Source: Pirellulales bacterium
GTDB lineage: Bacteria > Planctomycetota > Planctomycetia > Pirellulales > Thermoguttaceae
DNA: 42,665 bases
NCBI GenBank assembly: GCA_020846145.1
Contig: JADLEL010000201.1
Span: 1 to 42,665, forward strand
Direction: 5' to 3'
In this document: in pieces, positions 33,644 through 41,810 of the stretch
Layout: the number at the start of each line of letters is the position of its first letter
How positions within the stretch are numbered: position 1 is the stretch's first letter
Translations under genes and position numbers: made by a program
Notes under the pieces: model-generated
Databases searched by the model: none
Told to the model about the DNA's origin: nothing
Seen by the model: only the letters and a program-made list of their open reading frames with translations

Positions 33644-34414
33644 TTACAGCCCGATGATGCTGTAGCCGCAATCGACGTGGATGGTCTCGCCGGTGACGCC
33701 GGAGGAGAAGTCGCTCAAGAGATAAAGGGCGTTCTTGCCGAGATCGGACGGTTCCACGATGCGCGAGAGCGGCGATTTTTTTACGGCGTGCTCGCGGAGC
33801 ACGTCGAAGCCGGAGACGCCCGCCGAACTGAGCGTCCGCATCGGGCCGGCGCTGATGCAATTGACGCGGATCTTCTGAGACCCCAAGTCCCAGGCCAGAT
33901 AGCGGACGCTGTGTTCGAGGGCCGCCTTGCACACGCCCATGATGTTGTAGTTGGGAATGACCTTCTCGCCGCCGTAGTAGGAAATGGTGATGATCGAGCC
34001 GCCGTCGGTCATCAGCGGAGCGGCCAGCCGGCAGGCGGCCACGAGGCTATAGACGCTGATGTCCATCGCCAAGTGCCAGCCCGCCCGGCTCATTTGCACG
34101 TAGGGATTGCGCAGCTCTTGCGGCGGGGCGAAGGCAATGGAATGGATCAGGAAATCGAGCTTTCCGTAAGTCTCCCGCACCAAGTCGAACACGCGGGCGA
34201 GGTCTTCGTCATTTCGCACTTCGCAAGGCTGCACGATTTTCGGCTGACGCGATTCGACCAGTTGCATCACGCGCCGCTTCGACGAATCGCCGGGCAGGTG
34301 CGTGAAGGCCAGTTCCGCCCCTTCGGCATACAACGCCTCGCTCATCGCCCAGGCGATGCTGCGGTCGTTGGCCACGCCCATCACCAAGCCGATTTTGCCG
34401 GAGAACAGGGCCAT
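33644..34414 (-). CDS. fabI: Enoyl-[acyl-carrier-protein] reductase (NADH)
   Basis: The 256-residue short-chain dehydrogenase catalyses the last reduction step of fatty acid elongation. The cofactor loop is GVANDRSIAWAMSEAL. Catalytic residues Tyr146, Tyr156 and Lys163 (SYYGGEKVIPNYNIMGVCKA) sit at the positions numbered for E. coli FabI. The C-terminal block is RTLSSAGVSGFD, with GETIHVDCGYS. It is the last gene in the etfB-etfA-acyl-CoA dehydrogenase direction, separated from the dehydrogenase by a 137-bp inverted-repeat gap. No Shine-Dalgarno is visible. Confidence 0.94.
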   Translation of the reverse strand: MALFSGKIGLVMGVANDRSIAWAMSEALYAEGAELAFTHLPGDSSKRRVMQLVESRQPKIVQPCEVRNDEDLARVFDLVRETYGKLDFLIHSIAFAPPQELRNPYVQMSRAGWHLAMDISVYSLVAACRLAAPLMTDGGSIITISYYGGEKVIPNYNIMGVCKAALEHSVRYLAWDLGSQKIRVNCISAGPMRTLSSAGVSGFDVLREHAVKKSPLSRIVEPSDLGKNALYLLSDFSSGVTGETIHVDCGYSIIGL

Positions 34415-34417
34415 AAG

Positions 34418-34551
34418 GGGAAGTATGAAGTATGAATGATTGATGCGGGGACGACAAACAAATTTTTCCTATTATAGCGCGGCGGGCAAGCCCTGAATGA
34501 TTTCTTTACTATTCGTCATTCATCCTTCAGCATTCATACTTCATACTTCCC
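34418..34551. repeat. Inverted repeat filling the gap between acyl-CoA dehydrogenase and fabI
   Basis: 34418-34438 and 34531-34551 are perfect 21-bp inverted repeats built from GAAGTATGAAG words. One end is three bases from the fabI start codon and the other directly abuts the dehydrogenase stop codon. The middle contains TTCATCC-type words. Confidence 0.9.
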
Positions 34552-36300
34552 TTATGCCGCCGGCACCGGGCCGGCCAGCAGGGCGTATTCATCCACCGGC
34601 GTCGTGTCGCCGGCGCGGACTTGCTCGAGATTCGACGCGAGCACCGGCAGGTCGCGCTGTAGGTAGCGGCGGACGACACGCTTCTTGCGGTCGTTGGCGG
34701 CGGCCTGGCCGAGCAGGAGGTGCCCGACGACGATCGTAATCGCTCCATCGACCAGCTTGCGGGCGCAAAGATCGAGGTACGAATTGCCCTTGGGCTTGTT
34801 CTCTTGCACCGCCGCATCGATGGCGTGGCGGGCGTCGATCAACTTCTGCTTCAATTCCGCGAGCATGGGATCGTCGTATGGCTTCGATTCGTGCGGGGCC
34901 GACCATTGTTCGAGCGTGCCGGAGGTAACGCCGCGGATCGCCGCCACGACCTGCAATTGGCTGGTGCCTTCGTAGATCGTCGTGATCCGCGAGTCGCGCA
35001 GGTAGCGCTCCGCCGCGTAGTCCTTCATGTAGCCGGAGCCGCCGAGGACCTGGATCGTGTCGTTCGCGGCGCGGATGCACATTTCGGAGTTGTAGTACTT
35101 GCTCATCGGCGTGAGCATGGCGTTCAGCCGCTTGTAAACGCGGGAGTCCTGCCGGCGTTGCTTTTCGTCCTCTTTATCCTTGCATAGCCCGTATTCGAGC
35201 ACGCGGAGGTTGTTGTTGTCGCGATCGACGTTGCGCGAGGTCTCGTAGAGCAGCGCCCGGCCGACTTCGATGTCGATCTTCATGTTCGTAACCATCTCGG
35301 CCACGGCGGGCAGCTTCTCGATCGGCACGCCGAACTGCTGCCGCGTGTGGGCGTAGGTCCGCGCCAGGCGGTACGCGCCTTCGGCCAGACCGAGCGATTG
35401 CGCCGCGATGCCCACCCGCGCGCCGTTCATCAGCGCCATCACGTAGGTGATCAGCCCCCGCTGCCGCTCGCCGACCAACAGGCAGGGCGTGTTGTCGAAC
35501 ACCAATTCGCAGGTGGGCGAGCCGTGGATGCCCAGCTTGTGCTCGAGGTGGCGGACCTTCACCTTCTCGGAGCGTTCGCAGTAGAACAGGCTCAACCCGC
35601 GGCCGTCGCTGATTTCCGGCTCGCTGCGGGCCAAGACCAGCAGGATTTCGCCGCAGCCGTTGGTGATGAAGCGCTTCACGCCGTCGAGGAACCAGTTGCC
35701 GTTTTCGTCTTGATAGGCGCGGAGCCGCACGGCCTGCAAATCGCTGCCGGCGTCGGGTTCGGTGAGCACCATCGCGCCGGTCACCTCGCCGCGGGAGAAC
35801 CGCGGCAGCGACATGTCCTTGATCTCGTCGTTGGCGAAGGCGTAGATCGTCTCGGCGATGCCTTGCAGCCCGAACATGTTCATCAGCGAGCAATCGGCGC
35901 GGCTGATCATTTCGGTGGCCATGGTGTAGATCAAATTGGGGCAGTTCAGCCCGCCGTATTTGCGCGGCAGGGTGAAGCCCATCATGTCGGCCTGCGAGAG
36001 GCGGTCGAGGTTGTGCCGCACCAGCGGATGCAGCGTGACGGTGCCGTTGTCGTTCAGCGTGTTGCCGCCGAGATCGACTTCCTCGGCGTTGGGGGCGATC
36101 ATTTCGCCGGCCACTTCGCCGATGATCTCCAAGACGCGGCGGTAGTTATCGACGGCGTCCGCGGCGTTTTCCGGCGCGAAATCGGTGTCGCCGTTGTCGT
36201 TCCGCGCGAAATCGTCCTCCTGAATCCGCGCGATCTCGGCCAGGTCGAGGTGGTCGAACAGGAACTGTATGTCTTCGTTGTCGAGAAAGAAATTCGGCAC
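34552..36300 (-). CDS. Acyl-CoA dehydrogenase
   Basis: The 582-residue flavoprotein oxidises an acyl-CoA to the enoyl-CoA and passes electrons to ETF. Conserved blocks are GAMVLTEPDAGSDLQAVRL (FAD/substrate), VKRFITNGCGEILLVLARSE, YAHTRQQFGVPIEKLPAV and IQVLGGSGYMKDYAAERYLRD. The catalytic base Glu is likely in TTIYEGTSQLQ. An N-terminal extension and a C-terminal helical part make it longer than the usual 380 residues, as in AcdA/FadE-like long forms. GTG 36300 follows GGAG by nine bases. It is downstream of etfB and etfA, its natural electron acceptors. Confidence 0.94.
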   Translation of the reverse strand: MPNFFLDNEDIQFLFDHLDLAEIARIQEDDFARNDNGDTDFAPENAADAVDNYRRVLEIIGEVAGEMIAPNAEEVDLGGNTLNDNGTVTLHPLVRHNLDRLSQADMMGFTLPRKYGGLNCPNLIYTMATEMISRADCSLMNMFGLQGIAETIYAFANDEIKDMSLPRFSRGEVTGAMVLTEPDAGSDLQAVRLRAYQDENGNWFLDGVKRFITNGCGEILLVLARSEPEISDGRGLSLFYCERSEKVKVRHLEHKLGIHGSPTCELVFDNTPCLLVGERQRGLITYVMALMNGARVGIAAQSLGLAEGAYRLARTYAHTRQQFGVPIEKLPAVAEMVTNMKIDIEVGRALLYETSRNVDRDNNNLRVLEYGLCKDKEDEKQRRQDSRVYKRLNAMLTPMSKYYNSEMCIRAANDTIQVLGGSGYMKDYAAERYLRDSRITTIYEGTSQLQVVAAIRGVTSGTLEQWSAPHESKPYDDPMLAELKQKLIDARHAIDAAVQENKPKGNSYLDLCARKLVDGAITIVVGHLLLGQAAANDRKKRVVRRYLQRDLPVLASNLEQVRAGDTTPVDEYALLAGPVPAA

Positions 36301-36464
36301 GACGGAAACTCCGAAATAAATTGCAAATTGGATATTTCAAATTGCAAATTGGTGATTGGTAATTTCAAATTTCAAATTTGAAATTGCAAATTGAATACGT
36401 CGATTTGTCGGCTGGCAATGCGAAGCCGCAAGCGGCCGTGTCTCTCGCCCCTCTCCCCTCTCCC
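36301..36464. repeat. CAAATTTCAAATTGC word array between etfA and acyl-CoA dehydrogenase
   Basis: AT-rich words such as TTGCAAATTGG and TTTCAAATTTGAAATTGC occupy about 36318-36392. A CCCCTCTCCCCTCTCCCC array reaches the etfA stop codon (36439-36468). No gene is present. The AT-rich words recur at 37529-37644 on the other side of etfA. Confidence 0.85.
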
Positions 36465-37493
36465 CTACTTCTTCTCCTTAATCGCCTTGATCATCATCGG
36501 CAGAATCTGCTTGTAATCGCCGACGATCCCGTAATGCGCGACGCCGAAAATGGGGGCGTCCTTGTCCTTGTTGATGGCCACGATCTTGGCCGACTCTTCC
36601 ATCCCCGCCCGATGCTGCACCGCGCCGCTAATGCCCACCGCGATGTACAGCGCGGGCCGCACCGTCGTACCGGTCTGCCCCACTTGGTGTTCCTTGCCGA
36701 TGAAACCGCTATCGACCGCCGCGCGGCTCGCGCCCACCGCGCCGCCGATCGCCCCGGCCAGATCGTAGAGCAGTTTGAAGTTCTCCTTGCTGCCGATGCC
36801 ACCGCCGCCGGCGACGATCACCCGCGCGCCCTTCAAGTTCACCTTCCGCGGCTCGATGTGCCGCTCGATCAGCTTCACGACCATATCGGTTTCGGGAATT
36901 TCGACTTTCTCCGCGATGACTTCTCCCTTGCGGGCCGGATCGGGAGGCAGAAGCGGCATCACGCCTTCGCGGACGGTCGCCATCTGCGGCCACTGGTCGA
37001 AGTTCACGATCGTGGCGATGATGTTCCCGCCGAACGCGGGCCGAATCTGCAGCAGCAGGTTTTGATGCTCGACTTTCGTTTTCGGATCGACCACGTTGTC
37101 GATCTCCAGATCGGTGCAGTCGGCGGTCATGCCCGCGCGAAGTTCCGAAGCCACGCGGGGGGCCAAATCTCGGCCCAGCGCCGTGGCCCCGTAGATCACG
37201 ATCTGCGGCCGATGCTTGCTGATGACTTGGGTCAACACCCGCGCGTAAGGCAGCGTCGAAAAATGCGCCAGCCGCGGATCATCGACCACATAGACCTTGT
37301 CGATGCCCAGGGCAATGAGCCTGCCGGGCAGGCCGTTCACGCCCGATCCGGCCAAAACCGCGCCGGCCTTCACGCCCAGCCGGTCGGCCAGTTCGCGGGC
37401 CTTGCCGCAGAGTTCCAGCGACACATCGTGCAGCGAGCCGTCTTCTTGCTCCGCATACACCCACACTTCGCCTTGACGATTCGGTTCAAGCAT
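36465..37493 (-). CDS. etfA: Electron transfer flavoprotein alpha subunit
   Basis: The 342-residue subunit binds FAD and forms a dimer with EtfB. The FAD-binding C-terminal half contains GGGGIGSKENFKLLYDLAG, GAVGASRAAVDSGF, HQVGQTGTTVRPALYIAVG and ISGAVQHRAGM. AINKDKDAPIFGVAHYGIVGD follows, all diagnostic. The ATG at 37493 (MLEPNRQGEVWVYAEQ) fits the family start better than a TTG five codons earlier. It sits between etfB and the acyl-CoA dehydrogenase. Confidence 0.95.
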   Translation of the reverse strand: MLEPNRQGEVWVYAEQEDGSLHDVSLELCGKARELADRLGVKAGAVLAGSGVNGLPGRLIALGIDKVYVVDDPRLAHFSTLPYARVLTQVISKHRPQIVIYGATALGRDLAPRVASELRAGMTADCTDLEIDNVVDPKTKVEHQNLLLQIRPAFGGNIIATIVNFDQWPQMATVREGVMPLLPPDPARKGEVIAEKVEIPETDMVVKLIERHIEPRKVNLKGARVIVAGGGGIGSKENFKLLYDLAGAIGGAVGASRAAVDSGFIGKEHQVGQTGTTVRPALYIAVGISGAVQHRAGMEESAKIVAINKDKDAPIFGVAHYGIVGDYKQILPMMIKAIKEKK

Positions 37494-37528
37494 ATAAAGT
37501 CTGTTCAAAATGAAATTTACAATGGTTA

Positions 37529-37643
37529 TATTGCAAATTGCAAATTGGTAATTGCAAATTGCAAAATGAACGAAATACTAGACGAAAACTTAATGGTAAA
37601 TGACTTCCTGCTGCTCAATTTGAAATTTGAAATTTGCAATTTG
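37529..37643. repeat. AT-rich GCAAATT / AATTTGC word array upstream of etfA
   Basis: Repeated ATTGCAAATTGG and AATTTGAAATTTGC words make an imperfect inverted array before the etfA start. The MITE-like element at 37644-37869 is inserted at its edge. Confidence 0.85.
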
Positions 37644-37869
37644 CTGACCGTCACGGTTTTTGGGGGGCCATAATTGGCTAATAGGCGGCTTTTACTTGAT
37701 TGAAGTAATCAATTGGGTTTCATCCATAGAAGCAAGAAACATGGAAAGCGGTTTATTTCAAGAAAAATAGGTATATGAGGAAATTTGAGAAAGCACTTTT
37801 GCAATAAACAATGTTATATTCAATTTAACATACCCCTCATTAGTGGCCCACTAAAACCGTGACGGTCAG
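37644..37869. mobile_element. MITE-like element with 8-bp target duplication
   Basis: A 226-bp AT-rich segment is bounded by inverted repeats. The outer 17 bp (CTGACCGTCACGGTTTT) are perfect and the similarity extends to about 26 bp. It is flanked by direct repeats GCAATTTG at 37636-37643 and 37870-37877, the pattern left by a transposition. It has no coding capacity. It lies 15 bp after the etfB stop, between etfB and etfA. The transposase family is unknown; the 8-bp duplication narrows but does not settle it. Confidence 0.82.
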
Positions 37870-37883
37870 GCAATTTGCAATAA

Positions 37884-38798
37884 CTATCCCAACGTCCGAT
37901 CCACGACCAACTCGTGAACCATCCCGCCGATGCCTTCTTCGGTGGGCGGAATTTGGGTGTGGCCTTCCTTCGTCAACACGATCGCCTGGATGCGATGCAC
38001 CTTGGTCGGCGAGCCGGCCATGCCGCAACGCGAAAGGTCGGCATGGATGTCGTCCAAGTTCCACTGCTCCAAAAGCAAATTGCGCTCCTTGAGCGAATCG
38101 GCCCGGCGCTGGGTTTCGACTCGTATTTGTTCTTCGGAAGCGTCGGGCCGTTCCGCTTTGACTTCGCCGGAAAGTTCGGAAATGACCTTTGCCTTTTTCA
38201 GCCGCATGACGCGCTTCGCTTGCGGCGGACGCGGCTCGTTGGCCGTCTCGATGACCGTCACCAACACCGGCAGTTTGACTTCGACGACTTCCCAACCGTG
38301 GCCCATGTTCCGCCGGATGCGGGCCTTGCCCCCCTCGATGCCGACCAGTTTCTCCAAATACGTGATCTGCGGAATGCCCAGTTTCTCGGCGCATTGCGGG
38401 CCAACCTGCGCGGTGTCGCCGTCGATCGCCTGCCGGCCGCAAAACACGAAATCGAAGCGGCCCACCGTCCGCACGGCCTGGCTCAAGATGTAGCTCGTGG
38501 CCAGGGTGTCGCTGGCGGCGGCGCGGCGGTCGGTGATCAGAATCGCCCGATCGGCCCCGCGATAGAGGCAGTCGCGGAGCACGTCGGCCGCGCGGGGCGG
38601 ACCCATGCTAATTACCGTAACCGTACCCCCATAGCGGGATTTTACCTCCAAAGCGGTCTCGAGCGCATGGAGGTCTTCCGGGTTGAAAATCGTCGGCAAG
38701 GCCGCCCGATTCACGGTGCCGTCTTCTTTCATGGCCTCCGCCGTAACATTGGCGGTATCGGGCACCTGTTTCACGCAAACTACGCTGTCGTATGACAC
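37884..38798 (-). CDS. etfB: Electron transfer flavoprotein beta subunit
   Basis: The 304-residue subunit carries the typical EtfB blocks CVKQVPDTANV, NPEDLHALETALEVK, VISMGPPRAADVLRDCLYRG and CGRQAIDGDTAQVGPQCAE. The signature VIETANEPRPPQAKRVMRLKK is present. Family members are usually about 250-260 residues; this one has a C-terminal extension (IPPTEEGIGGMVHELVVD). A GTG start at 38798 is read. First gene of etfB-etfA-acyl-CoA dehydrogenase, now separated from etfA by a repeat array and the MITE-like element. Confidence 0.95.
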   Translation of the reverse strand: MSYDSVVCVKQVPDTANVTAEAMKEDGTVNRAALPTIFNPEDLHALETALEVKSRYGGTVTVISMGPPRAADVLRDCLYRGADRAILITDRRAAASDTLATSYILSQAVRTVGRFDFVFCGRQAIDGDTAQVGPQCAEKLGIPQITYLEKLVGIEGGKARIRRNMGHGWEVVEVKLPVLVTVIETANEPRPPQAKRVMRLKKAKVISELSGEVKAERPDASEEQIRVETQRRADSLKERNLLLEQWNLDDIHADLSRCGMAGSPTKVHRIQAIVLTKEGHTQIPPTEEGIGGMVHELVVDRTLG

Positions 38799-39377
38799 GG
38801 GATTTCTTACTACCTAAAGAGGGGAAAGCCTGAGTCGGGAGATGAACGTTCCAATTCCTAAAATAATGGCCGACAAGGCTTTCGGACTAATTTACCAGCG
38901 ATGAATTGACTGCATCGCACAAAAGGGAAAACTCGAAAGTTAGCAGGCAATGCCGCTTAGGTCAACCCCCGTTTTCTATCTTACCCACAAAAAGAAGGGG
39001 GAAGGCGGAAGGGGGAAAGGGGAAAAAATTTGTTTCATTCCTGAGATGTTATTGAAATCGTTACATTATCGAATCGTTTACTGCATCAATTGCCTTTCCC
39101 TCCTTCCCCCTTCCACCTTCCGCCTTCCACCTTCCCCCTTCCGCCTTCCGGGGGCATTTTGCCGCGAAAATCGTTCTTTCCCCCAATAATAATCCATGCT
39201 ACAATCGCGGTCTGCCGCGGGCATCCTGCCCGTGCTTCCTTGTTGCAACGGCGAGCACGTATTTCTCACAATAACTCCGTGGTGAGATATCCCGGGCAAG
39301 ATGCCCTTGGAGCCCAAATGCCGGCGAATTGCCGCGCAGGAAACGGTCCGTCCGAGCCGATTTGGAGCCACCCGATT
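38799..39377. other. Intergenic stretch with mirrored purine/pyrimidine words
   Basis: GGGGGAAGGCGGAAGGGGG words (about 38997-39022) are mirrored by CCTTCCCCCTTCCACCTTCC-type words (39099-39150), forming an imperfect inverted pair around an AT-rich core. No gene, RNA or clear promoter was recognised in the rest. It separates divergent etfB and the next plus-strand gene. Confidence 0.7.
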
Positions 39378-40097
39378 ATGATCTTCGCCGAGATGGGCGC
39401 CGCCCAATTCATCTTCCTCGGAGTGGTCGTGCTCACGACGCTCTTTTTGCTCTTGCGGACGAGCCGCTATTTCACCCGGCCGAAATCGCCCGATCCTTCC
39501 TGGTCCGCGGTCGCGCGCAGGCCGAAAGATTCCGATTCCACCGGCCGGAGTTCGCGCATCCCCCAGGAAATGGCGGGCTGGGAAGTCGAAATGCACGAGT
39601 TCGTCCGCGAGATCAAGGCCGAACTCGATAGCAAGATGCGCGCCCTGCAAGCCGTCGCCGCCGACGCCGACCGCGCCGCCGCCCGACTCGAAGCCGCCCT
39701 GCAAAACTCCGCTCGCCGGACGCCGAACGAAGGTCGGTCGGCGGAGGAATCGAGGGGCAATGTCTCCTCTCTCTCCGTGGGAGAGGGACCGGGGGTGAGG
39801 GTCGTTCCCGATTCCGGCATCGCCTTCAAAATCGAAGGCCGCCCCGAATTCCCCTCCCTCCGCGGCGAGTCCTCATCGACCGCGCCGGGCATCGACTTGA
39901 GCAATCTCCCCGCCAGCCAGGCCGAATCTTTGAGCCCCGCGCGCGTCTCCCGCCCCGATCACTCTTCCGCCCAAGCCAAAAAGGAAGAAATCTACACCCT
40001 CGCCGACTACCAGATGCCCCCGGCCGAAATCGCCTCCCGCGTCGGCCACCCCATCGGCGAAGTCGAATTGATCCTGAGCTTGCGCGAAAAGAAATAG
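39378..40097 (+). CDS. Membrane-anchored coiled-coil protein with C-terminal HTH-like segment
   Basis: The 239-residue protein has an N-terminal transmembrane helix (AQFIFLGVVVLTTLFLLLRT). A helical, charged segment at about residues 70-115 follows, likely a coiled coil, then a disordered middle. The C-terminus is IYTLADYQMPPAEIASRV, then GEVELILSLREKK. That last part resembles the helix-turn-helix-like ending of DUF6115/DUF2802-type membrane proteins. ATG 39378 is chosen (GGAG upstream); longer frames translate simple repeats. A repeat at 39771-39806 encodes part of the disordered middle. Function unknown. Confidence 0.72.
   Translation: MIFAEMGAAQFIFLGVVVLTTLFLLLRTSRYFTRPKSPDPSWSAVARRPKDSDSTGRSSRIPQEMAGWEVEMHEFVREIKAELDSKMRALQAVAADADRAAARLEAALQNSARRTPNEGRSAEESRGNVSSLSVGEGPGVRVVPDSGIAFKIEGRPEFPSLRGESSSTAPGIDLSNLPASQAESLSPARVSRPDHSSAQAKKEEIYTLADYQMPPAEIASRVGHPIGEVELILSLREKK
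39771..39806. repeat. CTCTCCGTGGGAGAGGG-type palindromic repeat inside a gene
   Basis: A short palindrome, CTCTCTCCGTGGGAGAG, followed by GGACCGGGGGTGAGGG, lies within the coding sequence and reads in frame as SSLSVGEGPGVRV. This word family is known as a dispersed repeat in many genomes; on the reverse strand it reads LTPGPSPTERE. Confidence 0.75.
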
Positions 40098-40139
40098 GGA
40101 ACCTCTCAGCCGAATGAAGCAACTCATAGCGCGGCATAG

Positions 40140-40523
40140 CCGCAACCAAGGCGCACCTTTTATGTAGCCCAGCGGGCGCTGAACGGGAAGGCCGTCCGCG
40201 TTTTGCATTCGTTGAACGACGGCATGTACGGCGGCGAAACGATCATCGTCTGGAGCGAGAAAAAACAATCGCTCGCCGCTTACTATTTCACGACCGCCAG
40301 CTTCACGACGGTCGGCACGATGACCGTGAAAGACGGACATATCGCCACGCGCGAGACGGTCGAAGGCGACGCCAACGGAGTGTCGGAAGTCCGCGGCACG
40401 AGCGAATTGCGGCCCGACGGAACCGTTCGCGTGAAGTCCGAATACCTGAAAGAGGGAAAGTGGGAGCCGGGCCACGCGGCGACTTATCGCCACGATCCCG
40501 CCGCGAAAATTACATTCAAATGA
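40140..40523 (+). pseudogene. 5'-truncated DUF1579-like gene remnant
   Basis: From an in-frame stop at 40137 the frame reads RTFYVAQRALNGKAVRVL, then SLNDGMYGGETIIVWSEKKQ, YYFTTASFTTVGTMTVKDG and so on to a stop at 40523. This looks like the conserved C-terminal two-thirds of small secreted proteins of a DUF1579-like type. The signal peptide and first part are missing and no good start codon exists (only TTG 40203, without a ribosome binding site). It is most likely a decayed gene. Confidence 0.6.
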
Positions 40524-40594
40524 GTGATTCGCGAAGCCGCGAAAGAGAAGCGTTTTTTCGCGCGAAAAATGCCGACCGTCGCCGCCCCGGCGAA

Positions 40595-41431
40595 TCAAAC
40601 CGTGCGGCAAAGCGGGCTGCTGCGGATTTTGGCGACTTGCCGATCGGTGAGGATGGGCGTGCTCGCCAGCGAGCGGGAGGTGGGGTGCATCAGGTTCCGC
40701 CGGTCGTTGACGTGCACCGGCGAGAAGCGCGACGTAAGCAGCACGTGGCCGACTTCGTGCGCGGTGTCCCAAGCCAAGGCGTTCGCCGTAACCGTGCAGG
40801 CGGGCCGGTTCGGGGCATGACCGCCGCAGCCGAGCGTATTGCCGTCGGCGAAGGTGTGGACGTAGAAGACGAGAATGTCGTTCGCGGGCGCGCGCGATCC
40901 CAAGCCTTGCAGTTCGTTGAACTCGCCGTCGTTCAAATCCCAATTGCATTCCTGGTCGATCTGGTCGAATTTCTCCCGCTGCGACTCCGTCAGCGCGATG
41001 GACTGGCCGGAGGCGAACTCGATCTTGATGCCGTACTGGGCATAGACGATCTCCGCGTTCGACAAGCTGCGTTCGAAGGGGACGTTCGTCAGGGCGATCG
41101 AGCGGAAGTGGAGCCGCACGCGGCGGTCGAAGCCCAGGAACAGCCCATCCAGTTCGCGAATGGTCTTTTGACCGATGATGCCGTCGTCGGTGAGGGTTCC
41201 GCTGTCTTTTTGGAACTTTTTGACGGCTTGCTTGGTTTCCTCGCCGAATATGCCGTCGGGGCTGTTGTTCTGATTGCCGGTGGTGACCGGCAGGGAGAAG
41301 CCGAGGTCCAACAGCGCGAACTGCACCAGATGGACGGCAGTGCCCGAAGAGCCCTTTTGCAGGACCGCTTGATTCGCTTCCACTTTTTTGAGCGTGGCGT
41401 CGAATTTGAAACGGGGAGATTCGAGCGGCAT
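40595..41431 (-). CDS. Peptidoglycan-binding domain metalloprotease
   Basis: The 278-residue protein has an N-terminal peptidoglycan-binding type 1 domain at about residues 25-95 (LVQFALLDLGF, DGIFGEETKQAVKKFQKDSG). A zinc-protease-like domain follows. The motif HEVGH at 225-229 with His240 and a Met-turn-like NLMHPTS (246-252) suggests a metzincin-related enzyme, although the spacing to the third ligand is longer than the usual HExxHxxGxxH. GGAGA precedes ATG 41431. No signal peptide is visible, so export by another route or a cytoplasmic role is unclear. Substrate unknown. Confidence 0.8.
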   Translation of the reverse strand: MPLESPRFKFDATLKKVEANQAVLQKGSSGTAVHLVQFALLDLGFSLPVTTGNQNNSPDGIFGEETKQAVKKFQKDSGTLTDDGIIGQKTIRELDGLFLGFDRRVRLHFRSIALTNVPFERSLSNAEIVYAQYGIKIEFASGQSIALTESQREKFDQIDQECNWDLNDGEFNELQGLGSRAPANDILVFYVHTFADGNTLGCGGHAPNRPACTVTANALAWDTAHEVGHVLLTSRFSPVHVNDRRNLMHPTSRSLASTPILTDRQVAKIRSSPLCRTV

Positions 41432-41810
41432 GGTTTTTTCTCCTGGTGCTGGAATTTCCGTTTGGGAAATATCGCTTCGCCGATTGCCACGAGAATCTTA
41501 CGGCATCGGTCAAGAGCGGTAAAAGGCCGCGGCGCGCTAGAGAGACGGCGCTATGCGAAAAATCGGTTTCGCGCGCGAAGCGCGCCGTTCGCCGGTCGGG
41601 GGAATGCCTCGGGAATAGACGCTGCCGTCGGGCCGCTTATAAAAGTGGTGCGAGGGCTTGACGCCGAAGAGCGTGGGCAGGCCGGCGACATCGATGCAAA
41701 CCGATTCGACATCGATCGCGCGAGGTCGGGTTTACTTATTTCCGATTACGGATTACACTTGATTTTGTCGGATTTGCCGGATGCGGTTTCCCTCGATAGC
41801 CGAGAGCGCC
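41432..41810. other. Intergenic stretch, no gene recognised
   Basis: The gap between the divergent metalloprotease and sigma factor genes holds no family-like translation on either strand. It should contain both promoters, but no convincing -35/-10 pair was found. Confidence 0.5.

Noticed and set aside
39090..39377. Upstream extension of the coiled-coil protein gene
   Set aside because: The extra residues translate CCTTCCCCC-type simple repeats, while a transmembrane start with GGAG upstream lies at 39378.
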